A stretch of DNA of 64,000 nucleotides from the NCBI GenBank assembly GCA_030429565.1, contig JAUIFE010000001.1:1178001-1242000 (forward strand). Reading direction: 5' to 3'. Source of the stretch: Holophagae bacterium (GTDB lineage: Bacteria; Acidobacteriota; Holophagae; Acanthopleuribacterales; Acanthopleuribacteraceae). How positions within the stretch are numbered: position 1 is the stretch's first letter; each line of letters begins with the position of its first letter. Below the pieces are notes generated by a model. The model had not been told where the DNA came from and did no database searches. It saw only the letters and a list, made by a program, of their open reading frames with translations. The translations under genes were made by a program, and so were the position numbers. Shown here piece by piece: positions 1 through 8,628 of this stretch.

Positions 1-1440
1 GATTTCGACAAAACGCGAGGTGAAACGAACCTGGGGTAAATGGGCGCCTAAACTGGCGAGCCACCATAGTACCGCGACAAAGACACACCCAATCAGCAGC
101 GCCCATAAGGTAGTCACAAAAGAAAACTGGGTAACCCGGCCAATGCGCACGCCCAACAAACGGTAACGGGTAATGGTGTAGCCGTATGCAAAAAGCAAGG
201 CAAAGAGACCTAGTGCTACCAGACTGAAGAGAAACCGCGCGGATAATTGGCCGGAAAACACGGCCACGGCAACAGTAATCACAGCAACGCTAATGCCGGT
301 ATAACGCACACTGCTTTCAAGCCGTGCATACTCAGGTGATGCGCCTTTCCGATAGATAAATCGAATCGAAAAGTGAACCAAAAACATGAGCGGTAGAAAC
401 ACAATCATGGAACCGAGCCCACGCTGGGACATGCCCGCCGCGGCGGCGATTATCGCGATCAGATAATAGACGTAACGCAGCAAAGGCACCGCGAGTAAGT
501 CACGACGTTCACGCGGAAAATAATAACTGCCATGGAACAGGGCGGCTAAACCTAAATAAAAGGCCGGCCATAGACTCAGATCACGCAACAATCGCAAAGT
601 GGGCGCATCGAGATGGCCGCGATTGGGAAACAACAAACAAGCGATCCCGATTAAAAAGAAACCAAAAGAAAGCGGTCGGGTTGCACGTAAATAACCGCGA
701 AAAAACGCGAGCAATAACCCCGTCGCAATCCACGCAATACCGCTGAGTTGAAACACTAGATCGAGATAAATAATGTTGAACCGGGTCATGATGACAAAGG
801 TTTCTTTGACCTCGCCATTGCGAATAAAACGATAAGGCACGTGCTGACCCGCGATACTTCGGCGCACAAGGAAATCGGCCTGCTCCAGATTTCGGATCGG
901 CTCGCCGTTAATGGCAATGATCAGGTCGCCGCGTCGCAGACCGGCACGATCGGAGGCGCCTTCGCGCACAATGTCGTAAATGTGCACCGCACGGGGAATT
1001 TCTTTTAAAAAATTGCGGCTCAAATCGCTTTTCTTGATGCGGTATTTAACCAATGCCCGTCGAAACTCCGGCTTTTGCACCTCGAGAACGGCCGTCTGCC
1101 ACGGCTTAAGTTTGCCCAGCAAAGCATAAGCCTCGGGCGCCTTGCGCACACGGTTGCCGTTGACCGCCACCAACAAGTCCCCTTGCCGAATCGTTTTCAA
1201 ATCTTCCGGCGAAAAGAATTCGTAGGTCATGTCGATGGGTTCAGCAGTGACGGGTTCCAAAAAATACAAATTCCCGGCGGCAAAACCAAAGAGGTTGTCA
1301 TCGATACCGGAATTCATTTTGTTGTACAAATTCTTCAGTGAAAGGGGCAGTAAAAATAAGACGGCGGCGCCGAACACGAGACGAAACACCCAAAGCCGAC
1401 GGCTTCGTTTGTTTGGTTTTTGTTCGCTGGTTTGAATCAT
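1..1440 (-). CDS. PDZ-domain multi-pass membrane protein (C-terminus beyond window)
   Basis: An open frame of 480 codons runs from an ATG at 1440 off the left edge with no stop, so the protein is partial. The start lies 4 bases past the stop of the formiminotransferase gene, which suggests co-transcription. Residues about 15-35 form one membrane segment. About residues 60-130 resemble a first, weak PDZ-like unit (RQGDLLVAVNG), and a clear PDZ core follows near residues 150-200 (ASDRAGLRRGDLIIAING). After that come about seven to eight hydrophobic helices with short loops (LSGIAWIATGLLLAFF, PLLRYVYYLIAIIAAAAG). This layout of PDZ followed by a multi-helix sensor-like block is known in front of histidine kinase or SpoIIE-type phosphatase domains, so the missing C-terminus is probably an output domain; that is inference. 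No function can be fixed from the part seen. Confidence 0.75.
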   Translation of the reverse strand, partial: MIQTSEQKPNKRSRRLWVFRLVFGAAVLFLLPLSLKNLYNKMNSGIDDNLFGFAAGNLYFLEPVTAEPIDMTYEFFSPEDLKTIRQGDLLVAVNGNRVRKAPEAYALLGKLKPWQTAVLEVQKPEFRRALVKYRIKKSDLSRNFLKEIPRAVHIYDIVREGASDRAGLRRGDLIIAINGEPIRNLEQADFLVRRSIAGQHVPYRFIRNGEVKETFVIMTRFNIIYLDLVFQLSGIAWIATGLLLAFFRGYLRATRPLSFGFFLIGIACLLFPNRGHLDAPTLRLLRDLSLWPAFYLGLAALFHGSYYFPRERRDLLAVPLLRYVYYLIAIIAAAAGMSQRGLGSMIVFLPLMFLVHFSIRFIYRKGASPEYARLESSVRYTGISVAVITVAVAVFSGQLSARFLFSLVALGLFALLFAYGYTITRYRLLGVRIGRVTQFSFVTTLWALLIGCVFVAVLWWLASLGAHLPQVRFTSRFVEI

Positions 1441-1444
1441 GAAC

Positions 1445-2479
1445 CTATCCACAAAGAGAAAAACGCAAGGGCAGCGATTGTTTGAGGCCGAGGGCTTCTT
1501 CAAGCACGAGGCGTCCCGGCTCAAAAGGCTTTACGGAATTCAGACCAATTCGATCCACCGCCAGGGCCATTTGTGCGGCAAAACCCTCGCCCGAGGGCGG
1601 CATATCACCGGCGCGCACCACATCACGCGAAATGCGCAACAACACCTCGCGCGGCAACAAGCCAATACACTCGGAACCGGTAACAGCGGAGCCGCGCGAC
1701 TCGGCTAAAGCCTGGATGCGCTGGTAGACGGCCCACAACGAGACAGCCGACAAATCCATGACATTCATGGAGACTTGGGCACAATCAAACTCTTCGATGT
1801 GCCAACCGATGGCCTTAAGGCCGGGAAACGGACCGGGGTAAAACCGCCCCTTGTGGGTGCGACCGGCGCCGCGAATACGACGGGCAATGTAGCCGGCGGT
1901 TTTTTCATCGCCCCCCTTCAGATTGACATTCCAAGCAGCCATCAATTGGCGCACCCCCACGGCGGTGGCACCGCTGCGGGCAATAAATCGGGTTGGTCCA
2001 AAATCGGGAGCGAAATCAGGTTGCGCCAGTTTTTCGGCCAAACCCTCGTACTCACCGCGACGAATTTCAGCCAGCGATACGCGCTGTGTGGTTTCCGCGG
2101 CCAAACCGTAGAGGTAAACCGGATAGTCGAGTTCTTTGCCAATGCGCTGCGCCAATCGGCGCGCATGGTGAACCGCCTCGCCCACGGAAGTCCCCTGTAA
2201 GGGAATCAAAGGGCACACATCGGTGGCGCCCATGCGCGGGTGGGTTCCGGTCTGGTTGCGCATGTCAATCACTTCGGCGGCACAACGCACGGCTCGAAAG
2301 GCGGCTTCGACCACGGCGGCGGGCGGGCCGGCAAAAGTCATAACGGTCCGGTTGACCGAATAACCGATGTCGGACCCGAGAAACACGACGCCGGGCACAG
2401 CGCGCACGGCGTCCTCAATGCGTTGAATTTTGTCGCGATCACGGCCTTCACTGAAATTGGGCACGCATTCAAGATACAT
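1445..2479 (-). CDS. ftcD: Glutamate formiminotransferase
   Basis: 344-residue protein matching the formiminotransferase N- and C-subdomains that transfer the formimino group of N-formimino-L-glutamate to tetrahydrofolate (histidine degradation, cytosolic). The N-terminus MYLECVPNFSEGRD is the family signature, and NQTGTHPRMGATDVCPLIP follows at the usual spacing. There is no fused cyclodeaminase domain; only about 40 extra residues follow the core. The ATG at 2479 is preferred over an in-frame one at 2575 because GAGG lies 6 bases upstream and the family starts at this motif. No other hut gene is visible nearby. The gene precedes the PDZ membrane protein with a 4-base gap. Family assignment is strong; whether the real role is histidine breakdown or folate one-carbon supply is not shown by context. 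Confidence 0.9.
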   Translation of the reverse strand: MYLECVPNFSEGRDRDKIQRIEDAVRAVPGVVFLGSDIGYSVNRTVMTFAGPPAAVVEAAFRAVRCAAEVIDMRNQTGTHPRMGATDVCPLIPLQGTSVGEAVHHARRLAQRIGKELDYPVYLYGLAAETTQRVSLAEIRRGEYEGLAEKLAQPDFAPDFGPTRFIARSGATAVGVRQLMAAWNVNLKGGDEKTAGYIARRIRGAGRTHKGRFYPGPFPGLKAIGWHIEEFDCAQVSMNVMDLSAVSLWAVYQRIQALAESRGSAVTGSECIGLLPREVLLRISRDVVRAGDMPPSGEGFAAQMALAVDRIGLNSVKPFEPGRLVLEEALGLKQSLPLRFSLCG

Positions 2480-3045
2480 AAATTGCCTCATTTGGTCGCG
2501 GGATAGCGGCAGGCTTCCCAACCAGGGGTTTCGAAAAGCGAGCGACACATCCTGCCTGGCATGCAAATTGTTCACCAGGTTGCCACCAACCCACGCGCCG
2601 ACAAAGCCGCTAAAGGTTCAAACCTTCAGTCGTTGGTTCTCGTTTCGTTCCTATCATTAATAGCAAATCTCCGACCTAAAGTGTGTGATTGGCATCGATG
2701 CAAAGGCGCAAGGTGTAGGTGTGATACGGCGATCAAAAGCGCCGGTGTCCCGGCCCTGCCCATCGCGCTATCGGCCGACCCGTTGCAGCCCAACAGATTG
2801 GCCCAAGTCGTCGGCCAAAACATGCGGGGTCACCTTCGGTCATTTGATTGAACCCAAACAGCTTGGTTTCTGTTTTGCAAGTTCATTGGCCGAGTGCGGG
2901 AAGCCCAGCCGTGAACGCAGGCCCGGAAAGCGTCCCCCCCCCAAGGCGCCGGCTTGGAAAAGCACGCCCCGCAAGCTATAGTGAGTCAGCATCTACCGCA
3001 CGTACCGGTGTGATCCCACGCCGCAACCACGCACGAGGTTTTTCC
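2480..3045. other. Intergenic region between divergent ftcD and HtrA genes
   Basis: 566 bases with no convincing gene. Short frames here lack ribosome sites and resemble no family. The stretch must hold the divergent promoters of the formiminotransferase and the HtrA-like protease, but I could not pick a confident -35/-10 pair. Part of it (about 2680-2830) contains GGCCAAAA-type words like those of the intergenic repeat described at 5778 and 7748, too diverged for me to call a copy. Confidence 0.5.
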
Positions 3046-4185
3046 ATGGAACCGTTTTTTAGTCAAGCACATTGGTTAAGACGCCAAGGCCTGCCGTCAC
3101 TCACTTTGTTGGCCGGCATTCTGATGGGCTTTGGTTTTTTTCACTACTTTTCAAAGGTCCAAAACCTCGTCGATGCCGAACGGGCGGTCACCCAACGCGG
3201 CGCGCTGACCTCGGATGAACAAAACACCATCCAAATTTTTGAGGAAGCGGCGAAATCGGTGGTGTTCATTACGACAAAACGTCGCGGCTACGACTTTTTT
3301 CGCAATGTCACCGAACAACCGGCGGGCACGGGATCGGGATTTGTGTGGGATAAAGCCGGTCACATCGTCACCAACTTTCACGTGCTGCAAAACGGCAATG
3401 CCTTCGAAGTCATTCTGTTAGACCAATCGATTCACGAAGCCAAGGTGGTCGGTCTCTATCCCGACAAAGATATGGCGATCCTTAAAATCGACGCACCACC
3501 GGCCTTGTTACGCCCGATCCCGATCGGCACCAGTGAAGACTTGCAGGTGGGCCAAAAAGTGTTGGCCATCGGCAACCCGTTTGGTCTCGATCATTCACTG
3601 TCGACGGGCGTGGTCAGTGCATTGGACCGCACGATTGAATCGGTCAACGGGCGCCAAATCAAAGAGGTCATTCAAACCGATGCGGCCATTAATCCCGGTA
3701 ACTCCGGCGGCCCTTTGCTTGACAGCGCGGGTCGTTTAATCGGCATTAACACCCAAATTCTGTCGCGAAGCGGGGCCAGCGCGGGCATTGGATTCGCAAT
3801 TCCCGTTGACGCGGTACGCCGTGCGGCACCGCAGTTGATTCGCTACGGCCAGGTTCGTCGCGCCGGTTTAGGCATTGAGGTCAATCCGTCGGCACGCGTA
3901 CGCCGTCAATTGCTGGCCAAAGGCATCCAAGGCGTGCTGGTGATGGTGGTCAAACCAGGCGGCCCGGCCGACCGCGCCGGCTTGCGCGGCACGGCACGCA
4001 TCAATCGCGGATTCCAACTGGGCGACATTCTCACCGGCATCAACGACACCAAGGTTCGCGACAACAACGACCTCTACAACGCCCTCGACGGTCTCGACGT
4101 GGGCACGACGGTCACTGTTCACTATTTACGCGGTGGCGAGCAACGCCAAACCCAGGTCACCCTGGAAGCCATTAATGCGCGATAG
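3046..4185 (+). CDS. HtrA/DegS-type serine protease with one PDZ domain
   Basis: 379-residue S1C protease. A single N-terminal membrane anchor (about residues 16-35) places the rest in the periplasm. The trypsin-like domain has all three catalytic residues: His112 (TNFHVL), Asp142 (DKDMAILKI) and Ser220 (NPGNSGGPL). One PDZ domain follows at about residues 265-375 (PGGPADRAGLRG...GFQLGDILTGIN). One PDZ plus a membrane anchor is the DegS-like layout rather than DegP, which has two PDZ domains. The frame is open upstream, but the ATG at 3046 is chosen because GAGG lies 7 bases before it and the anchor starts there. Likely role: envelope stress sensing or removal of misfolded periplasmic proteins. 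The 3' end overlaps the convergent neighbour by 14 bases, so no terminator separates them. Confidence 0.9.
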   Translation: MEPFFSQAHWLRRQGLPSLTLLAGILMGFGFFHYFSKVQNLVDAERAVTQRGALTSDEQNTIQIFEEAAKSVVFITTKRRGYDFFRNVTEQPAGTGSGFVWDKAGHIVTNFHVLQNGNAFEVILLDQSIHEAKVVGLYPDKDMAILKIDAPPALLRPIPIGTSEDLQVGQKVLAIGNPFGLDHSLSTGVVSALDRTIESVNGRQIKEVIQTDAAINPGNSGGPLLDSAGRLIGINTQILSRSGASAGIGFAIPVDAVRRAAPQLIRYGQVRRAGLGIEVNPSARVRRQLLAKGIQGVLVMVVKPGGPADRAGLRGTARINRGFQLGDILTGINDTKVRDNNDLYNALDGLDVGTTVTVHYLRGGEQRQTQVTLEAINAR

Positions 4186-5605
4186 GCTGTAGATCAATGG
4201 CATCGGCGGTGACCCACAACCACTGCCGGTCCAACGCAGCTTGGTCGAGTTGCCAGTTCAATACCAAACGGTACGCTTGTTCTTCCACGACCTGCTTGCC
4301 TTCGATCTTGCGCGGCACCTTGTAGGTTTTTTCAAACCACTGGTCAACCGGCAATGCACGCGACAGCACTTTTAACTTGAGCTCCAAGGGAAATGAGGCG
4401 CGTACCTTGCGGCCGAAAACGGTTACGGCGGCATTGGCGTCCAACTCGAGGTGCTCCTGCTCAAACTCAAAGGTAAGCCGGCCTTCGTTTTCGGCAAGGC
4501 GAATCGGCACCTTTTGATTGAGACGCGGCTCAGCCTCCACGAAGTTGCGAATAGGAAGCCCATAGACTTCGCCAACCATGGTCCCGGAGGCGCGACCGCT
4601 GACATTAAGCGCCAGCCACAGCCGACCGCCTCGCCACTGAAGTACCGCTTCATGGACATCGAGCGAACCATCAAAGTCGGCAATATCCAGATGATTGTGG
4701 ACTTTTTGACCAAGCAGCGTCGTTCTTTTGTTGAGCACATCGGTCATGCGATCCGAGCGCAAGGCCACGTCCACCTCCGGTTCGAAGGCGGCGGCCAGGG
4801 TCTGATTCAACAATTCAAGCGAAACCGCAACGCCGATCAAATCCTCGCGTTCACATTGCGGCTGCGCAAACGAAGGCGGGTCGGCCGGGGGCACGGTCCC
4901 GGGAAAAGTAAAGGCGCCGGCTCGCAAACAGCGCGGTTCAACCGCCAGCATCGGATCGCGCGCTTGTAGCAGCAAGGATCGCGCGGGTACGGTCACGGTC
5001 AAGTTTCGTTTTTCGATGACCCGCGAAACGGCGGGTAATTCGATATCGGACTTGAAATGCATGGGTAAGACCAACTCGGGAAAAGGCATAGCCTCCTGCA
5101 GGGTGACCATCAGCCAAGCGTGAAACCACTGTTTGGCAAAAAGCGGGAGCCGCACAATTTCAAGCTCTTCAATCCAGAACCGCAGTACCGCGCGACCGTC
5201 GGCGTCAATATCGGAAAAAGCGAGGTAGGAGATCACGAGCGGGCCACGGTAAAACAGCAGCCGCGAATCGAATTCGGCTTCGGCACGCACGCGAATCAGG
5301 CCTTGTTCAAATTGCGCATCAAGCCGCTTCATGACCACGCGGTGACCTGCGGCAGCGCGTATTTCCAGACCTTCAACAGCGCCAAAAAAAGGCTGTAGGG
5401 CCTGCCGCCCAAAACCAAAACGCAGATTGTGCTGGGCGCCAAAGGTCGGCACAGCCTGGTTCCTCACCGACACAGTCAAACTCTTGACGCGCTGTTGGTG
5501 CTGCGACCAGCGTTTTTGCACTTGCGTGCGATGAACGGTGCCGCCCACCATCAAAATGAAAACAACGCCCAACAAAATGACGTACCGTTTCTTGATGCGA
5601 CGCAT
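4172..5605 (-). CDS. Unknown membrane-anchored periplasmic protein
   Basis: 477 residues. Residues about 8-25 are one hydrophobic anchor (RYVILLGVVFILMVGG), after which the chain is a long soluble domain rich in beta-strand patterns, with alternating hydrophobic residues and few cysteines. I do not recognise the family. Its overall look, an anchored inner-membrane protein with long beta-rich repeats such as LDAQFEQGLIRVRAEAEF, suggests a periplasmic lipid-binding or scaffold protein (TULIP or AsmA-like), which is only a guess. It is convergent with the HtrA-like gene and overlaps its end by 14 bases. The ATG at 5605 has GAGGAG shortly upstream. Confidence 0.8.
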   Translation of the reverse strand: MRRIKKRYVILLGVVFILMVGGTVHRTQVQKRWSQHQQRVKSLTVSVRNQAVPTFGAQHNLRFGFGRQALQPFFGAVEGLEIRAAAGHRVVMKRLDAQFEQGLIRVRAEAEFDSRLLFYRGPLVISYLAFSDIDADGRAVLRFWIEELEIVRLPLFAKQWFHAWLMVTLQEAMPFPELVLPMHFKSDIELPAVSRVIEKRNLTVTVPARSLLLQARDPMLAVEPRCLRAGAFTFPGTVPPADPPSFAQPQCEREDLIGVAVSLELLNQTLAAAFEPEVDVALRSDRMTDVLNKRTTLLGQKVHNHLDIADFDGSLDVHEAVLQWRGGRLWLALNVSGRASGTMVGEVYGLPIRNFVEAEPRLNQKVPIRLAENEGRLTFEFEQEHLELDANAAVTVFGRKVRASFPLELKLKVLSRALPVDQWFEKTYKVPRKIEGKQVVEEQAYRLVLNWQLDQAALDRQWLWVTADAIDLQPIAH

Positions 5606-6013
5606 GCTCGCTCCTCCTCAAATCGCGACGGTGAGCCGGCTAACAAGCCCGGCTCAGTCGGCTGTGCTAGGATCATAGCGCCGCAACGAAGCGGCCGCCG
5701 GCGTCAAAATCACGGTTCGGGTCGTGCACCGACGCGGTCTTTTTGGGAAACACCTAAGAATCAGGCTACTCGCCGGCGATTTCGGCCAAAACTCTGAACT
5801 GAAATAGCTTGCAGCATGACTCAAGCTAGCCTTGGGAAAGGCCGCCGCATTTTCCAAGCTGTTCTACTTCAGATCTTTGGCCAAAATCGTCCACACTTAG
5901 CGCGCTTTTTAGGTGAAACCGCCACGACGACGATTCCCCTGATTGCACGGGACCCTGCTTGTCGATTAGATTAACGAGACGGATCCCTTGAACCACCGCC
6001 CCACAAGGTTGCT
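5606..6013. other. Intergenic region with repeat copy A
   Basis: 408 bases without a gene. Most of its right half is the first copy of an intergenic repeat (see 5778-5945). The upstream part must contain the promoter of the minus-strand gene ending at 4172 and probably that of the plus-strand gene at 6014. No clear -35/-10 pair was identified. Confidence 0.5.
5778..5945 (+). repeat. Intergenic repeat, copy A
   Basis: Read side by side with 7748-7920, this stretch shares a series of words in the same order and near-equal spacing: GATTTCGGCCAAAA at 5778, then TTGGCCAAAAT (GGCCA 95 bases after the first), then CTTAG..CGCGC.TTTTT, then CGACGACGATTCCCC against CGTCGTCGAAAATCCCC. The GGCCA words in the other copy are 100 bases apart. 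TTGGCCAA is itself palindromic. Boundaries are approximate. The two copies lie in the same orientation on either side of the gene at 6014-7522. Confidence 0.5.
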
Positions 6014-7522
6014 ATGAACATTGCGCTTCTCTTGCTGTGCGTCACCGGTATGTGGCACCAGCCTAAAACCAGTCGCCAACTTCCGGTTCGGCAAGGCGCC
6101 GCGTTGCGGCTGATTAAGACCGATCACCTCCGCGTTTTCCACCACAAACGTTTCCTTGAGCAGGCCCAAAATTTGGCCATGGAAGGTGAGCGCTTCGTGA
6201 AAGACCTTGAATCCAGATGGGCGGTCGTGTTGCCACATGAGCCCGTGACGGTCTCGCTGCTCATGGCCGACAGCTCCAATCCCGACCCCGACCATCTCCC
6301 AGACGAGGGTTTCGTCGATGTCGTTTACCGCCAAAATGCCAAACGCATTGAGCTGCACATCACCCGCAAGGGTCTAGACGAGATTACTCAGGAACAGCTC
6401 AACCAAACCTTGCGCCACCATTTAGTCCACGTTTACCTCGATCATTGGGAAGTTGACCGCTTGCCGTTTTTTTTCGAGGAAGGCCTGGCCCAGTACTACG
6501 ACCAAAACGAGCTGCCGACCTATACCTACAACTTAATCTTGGCCTTCAACCATCTTGAAAAGAACCCTTTACCTGAAGACCTCGATGAGCACGCTTTTTT
6601 TAAGGACCATCAGGGCCCCTATTACACCGCCGTCGCCAACCTATTTGTCACTGATTTGTGGCGCAATGATCCCAAACAAGAGATTACTTTTATTCAACGT
6701 CACCTGATCGGCCAACCGCTGGAGTTAACCCTCATGAACGCGGGTTTAAAGCCCTTCCCCGACTTGCTCGCAAAGTTCCTAAAGGGGCGAGCCGCACTTT
6801 ACCCCATGGCGCGTTTGGTAAAAACGACGGATTTTTGGGCGATTTTTTGCGGCGTTCTGTTTCTGGCGGTCGCATTGTTCCAAATCGCACGGGCGGCACG
6901 CGAAGCGATGATGGAGCACATCGAGATTGCCGTTACGGAAACGGCAGCGGCGCCCGCGTTCGCAACGGCGACGGCAGGTAAAGCCGGCAGCGACAAAGCA
7001 CCGTTTTTTCCACCGATCGGTCCCAACCGTCAATCTCAGGCCGCCGCACAACCGCCGCAACAAGCCGCCACGCCGACCGAGCCACCGCAACGACAGGACG
7101 ACGACGATTTCGCGGCGCAAACAACGGACGCGCTGGTGTTCCTTGAGCATGAAGAAAGCGGCGCATCGGTGGCGCCGCCACGGCGCGCCGAGGAACCCGA
7201 CTTTGCCGCCCAAACTGCTGAAAGCCTGGTCTTTATTGACGACGAGCAGCCCGCCGGTGATGCTGCCAAAATCGCGATACCGCAAAACGCACCGACGCCG
7301 ATTACGCCGCCGCGTCACCGCGAAAAAGGCATCACTCTCGAAAGTACCCCACCAACAAAAACGCCGAAAAAACCGCCTGGCGTTTTGCCGCTACCAACCC
7401 CGCCGCCACGACCAACCCAACAGGCGCAGGACCCGGCTGATGAATCGTTTAACTGGGATCTGAACGAGCTTGAAGACGACTTAGACAGCGCCTTCGACCT
7501 GCTGGGCGGGAAAGAGAATTAA
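6014..7522 (+). CDS. Peptidase_MA-like membrane protein with altered active site
   Basis: 502 residues. A short hydrophobic start may be a signal sequence. Residues about 30-265 look like a peptidase MA (gluzincin) domain. The usual HExxH helix is present as HHLVH at 135-139, so the catalytic glutamate is replaced by histidine, while the downstream EEGLAQYY (155-162) that normally supplies the third zinc ligand is intact. A membrane helix follows (about 272-292, DFWAIFCGVLFLAVALF). The last 210 residues are Pro/Ala/Thr-rich and probably cytosolic and disordered. They carry two near-copies of an acidic motif, DFAAQT..(A/S)LVF, starting at residues 365 and 396, 31 residues apart. Without the glutamate, ordinary peptidase activity is unlikely; a binding or adaptor role is inferred. 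The gene stands alone between two copies of an intergenic repeat. Confidence 0.8.
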   Translation: MNIALLLLCVTGMWHQPKTSRQLPVRQGAALRLIKTDHLRVFHHKRFLEQAQNLAMEGERFVKDLESRWAVVLPHEPVTVSLLMADSSNPDPDHLPDEGFVDVVYRQNAKRIELHITRKGLDEITQEQLNQTLRHHLVHVYLDHWEVDRLPFFFEEGLAQYYDQNELPTYTYNLILAFNHLEKNPLPEDLDEHAFFKDHQGPYYTAVANLFVTDLWRNDPKQEITFIQRHLIGQPLELTLMNAGLKPFPDLLAKFLKGRAALYPMARLVKTTDFWAIFCGVLFLAVALFQIARAAREAMMEHIEIAVTETAAAPAFATATAGKAGSDKAPFFPPIGPNRQSQAAAQPPQQAATPTEPPQRQDDDDFAAQTTDALVFLEHEESGASVAPPRRAEEPDFAAQTAESLVFIDDEQPAGDAAKIAIPQNAPTPITPPRHREKGITLESTPPTKTPKKPPGVLPLPTPPPRPTQQAQDPADESFNWDLNELEDDLDSAFDLLGGKEN

Positions 7523-8628
7523 ACCTTAAAACCAAAACACCGCAACCTTTAACAGCCATTTATGCCAGAGTCCCGGCCTGTCACAGCGCGCCAAACCCGG
7601 CGGCACAACGTCCGGGATGGGCATCCGGTTTGCCCAACCAGGCCCCACCGATTCTTTGGTCAAACCATCGGTGGTCGCGGCGCATGAGCCGGTAACCACC
7701 ACGGTTTATTGGGAGGCTTAAGTTTTCGGTCTAGTAAGTGTGAATGATTTCGGCCAAAAGCCTAGAGTGTAAGAATTTAAACAAGCGGGTCGGGCCGCGC
7801 AAGGCGCACACACACTGGATGCAGGGCGTATGTTCAAATACCCAGAGTCTTGGCCAAAATGATCGCTAAGTATCGCGCCTTTTTGGTTTGGCGCTACCGT
7901 CGTCGAAAATCCCCAAGCCGCCAAAAAAACAACAGGCCGACGATCGCGTTACAGCCGCCGTTATGTAAAATTTCTAACTTTTTCACGCAATCAGTAAACT
8001 TTTTAACTTTTCCTGCAACATGCTTATTTAAATAAATTTACCCACCACCAACCAACGCTTCACAGAGCCGGATTGCCCTTTTTTTAAGACAACCTCGATA
8101 AAATCTAGTTGGCGCAAGCACCACGCCTTCTCTAGAATGGCGTTAATTTACAGCGAACCATCGATGTTCGGCCGTCATGTGCCGAACCGAAAACCCGCAA
8201 CATGCTCTTTCGTTCATTCACATTTGCTGGATCCCTGCAGTCATTCCATACCGGTGTTCTCGACCTTTTATTTCTATCACTTTGAGACGACGTGATAGCG
8301 CTTAAACCGGTGGATTGACACTATTGCATGGCCGGAAATCGAACCCAACACGGACGGTGATTGACCGCCGGCACGTTTGCGCAGACAACACCTTTGGGGT
8401 TGTCGCATGGCGCAGCCGGCTTTGGTCGAACCATCGCCACAGCGGGTTCTCTCGTCCTTCTTTTATTCATTAACCCTTTTAAATCATAGGGACACACAAC
8501 GGAAGCCGCGCTTGCCATTGTCGTTATCCGTGCGATCTCAGGCCTCGCCACGGCTGCAAAACGACCGGCGATCCGTTTCATCATCGATTCGTTTGCGACC
8601 CACATGGGTCCAACTCTGGAGGAGAAAG
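7523..8628. other. 1.1 kb intergenic region before Oar-type receptor
   Basis: No gene is supported in these 1106 bases, although an open frame continues upstream of the receptor start as far as 8377. The region holds repeat copy B (7748-7920) and then an AT-rich stretch at about 7960-8040 that stands out from the GC-rich surroundings and could house the receptor promoter. The leader is unusually long; I saw no riboswitch consensus in it. Confidence 0.5.
7748..7920 (+). repeat. Intergenic repeat, copy B
   Basis: Second copy of the repeat described at 5778-5945, in the same orientation. Shared landmarks are GATTTCGGCCAAAA, TTGGCCAAAAT 100 bases on, CTAAGTATCGCGCCTTTTT, and CGTCGTCGAAAATCCCC. 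Identity between landmarks is low, so this is an old, diverged family or a structure-conserved one. Confidence 0.5.
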
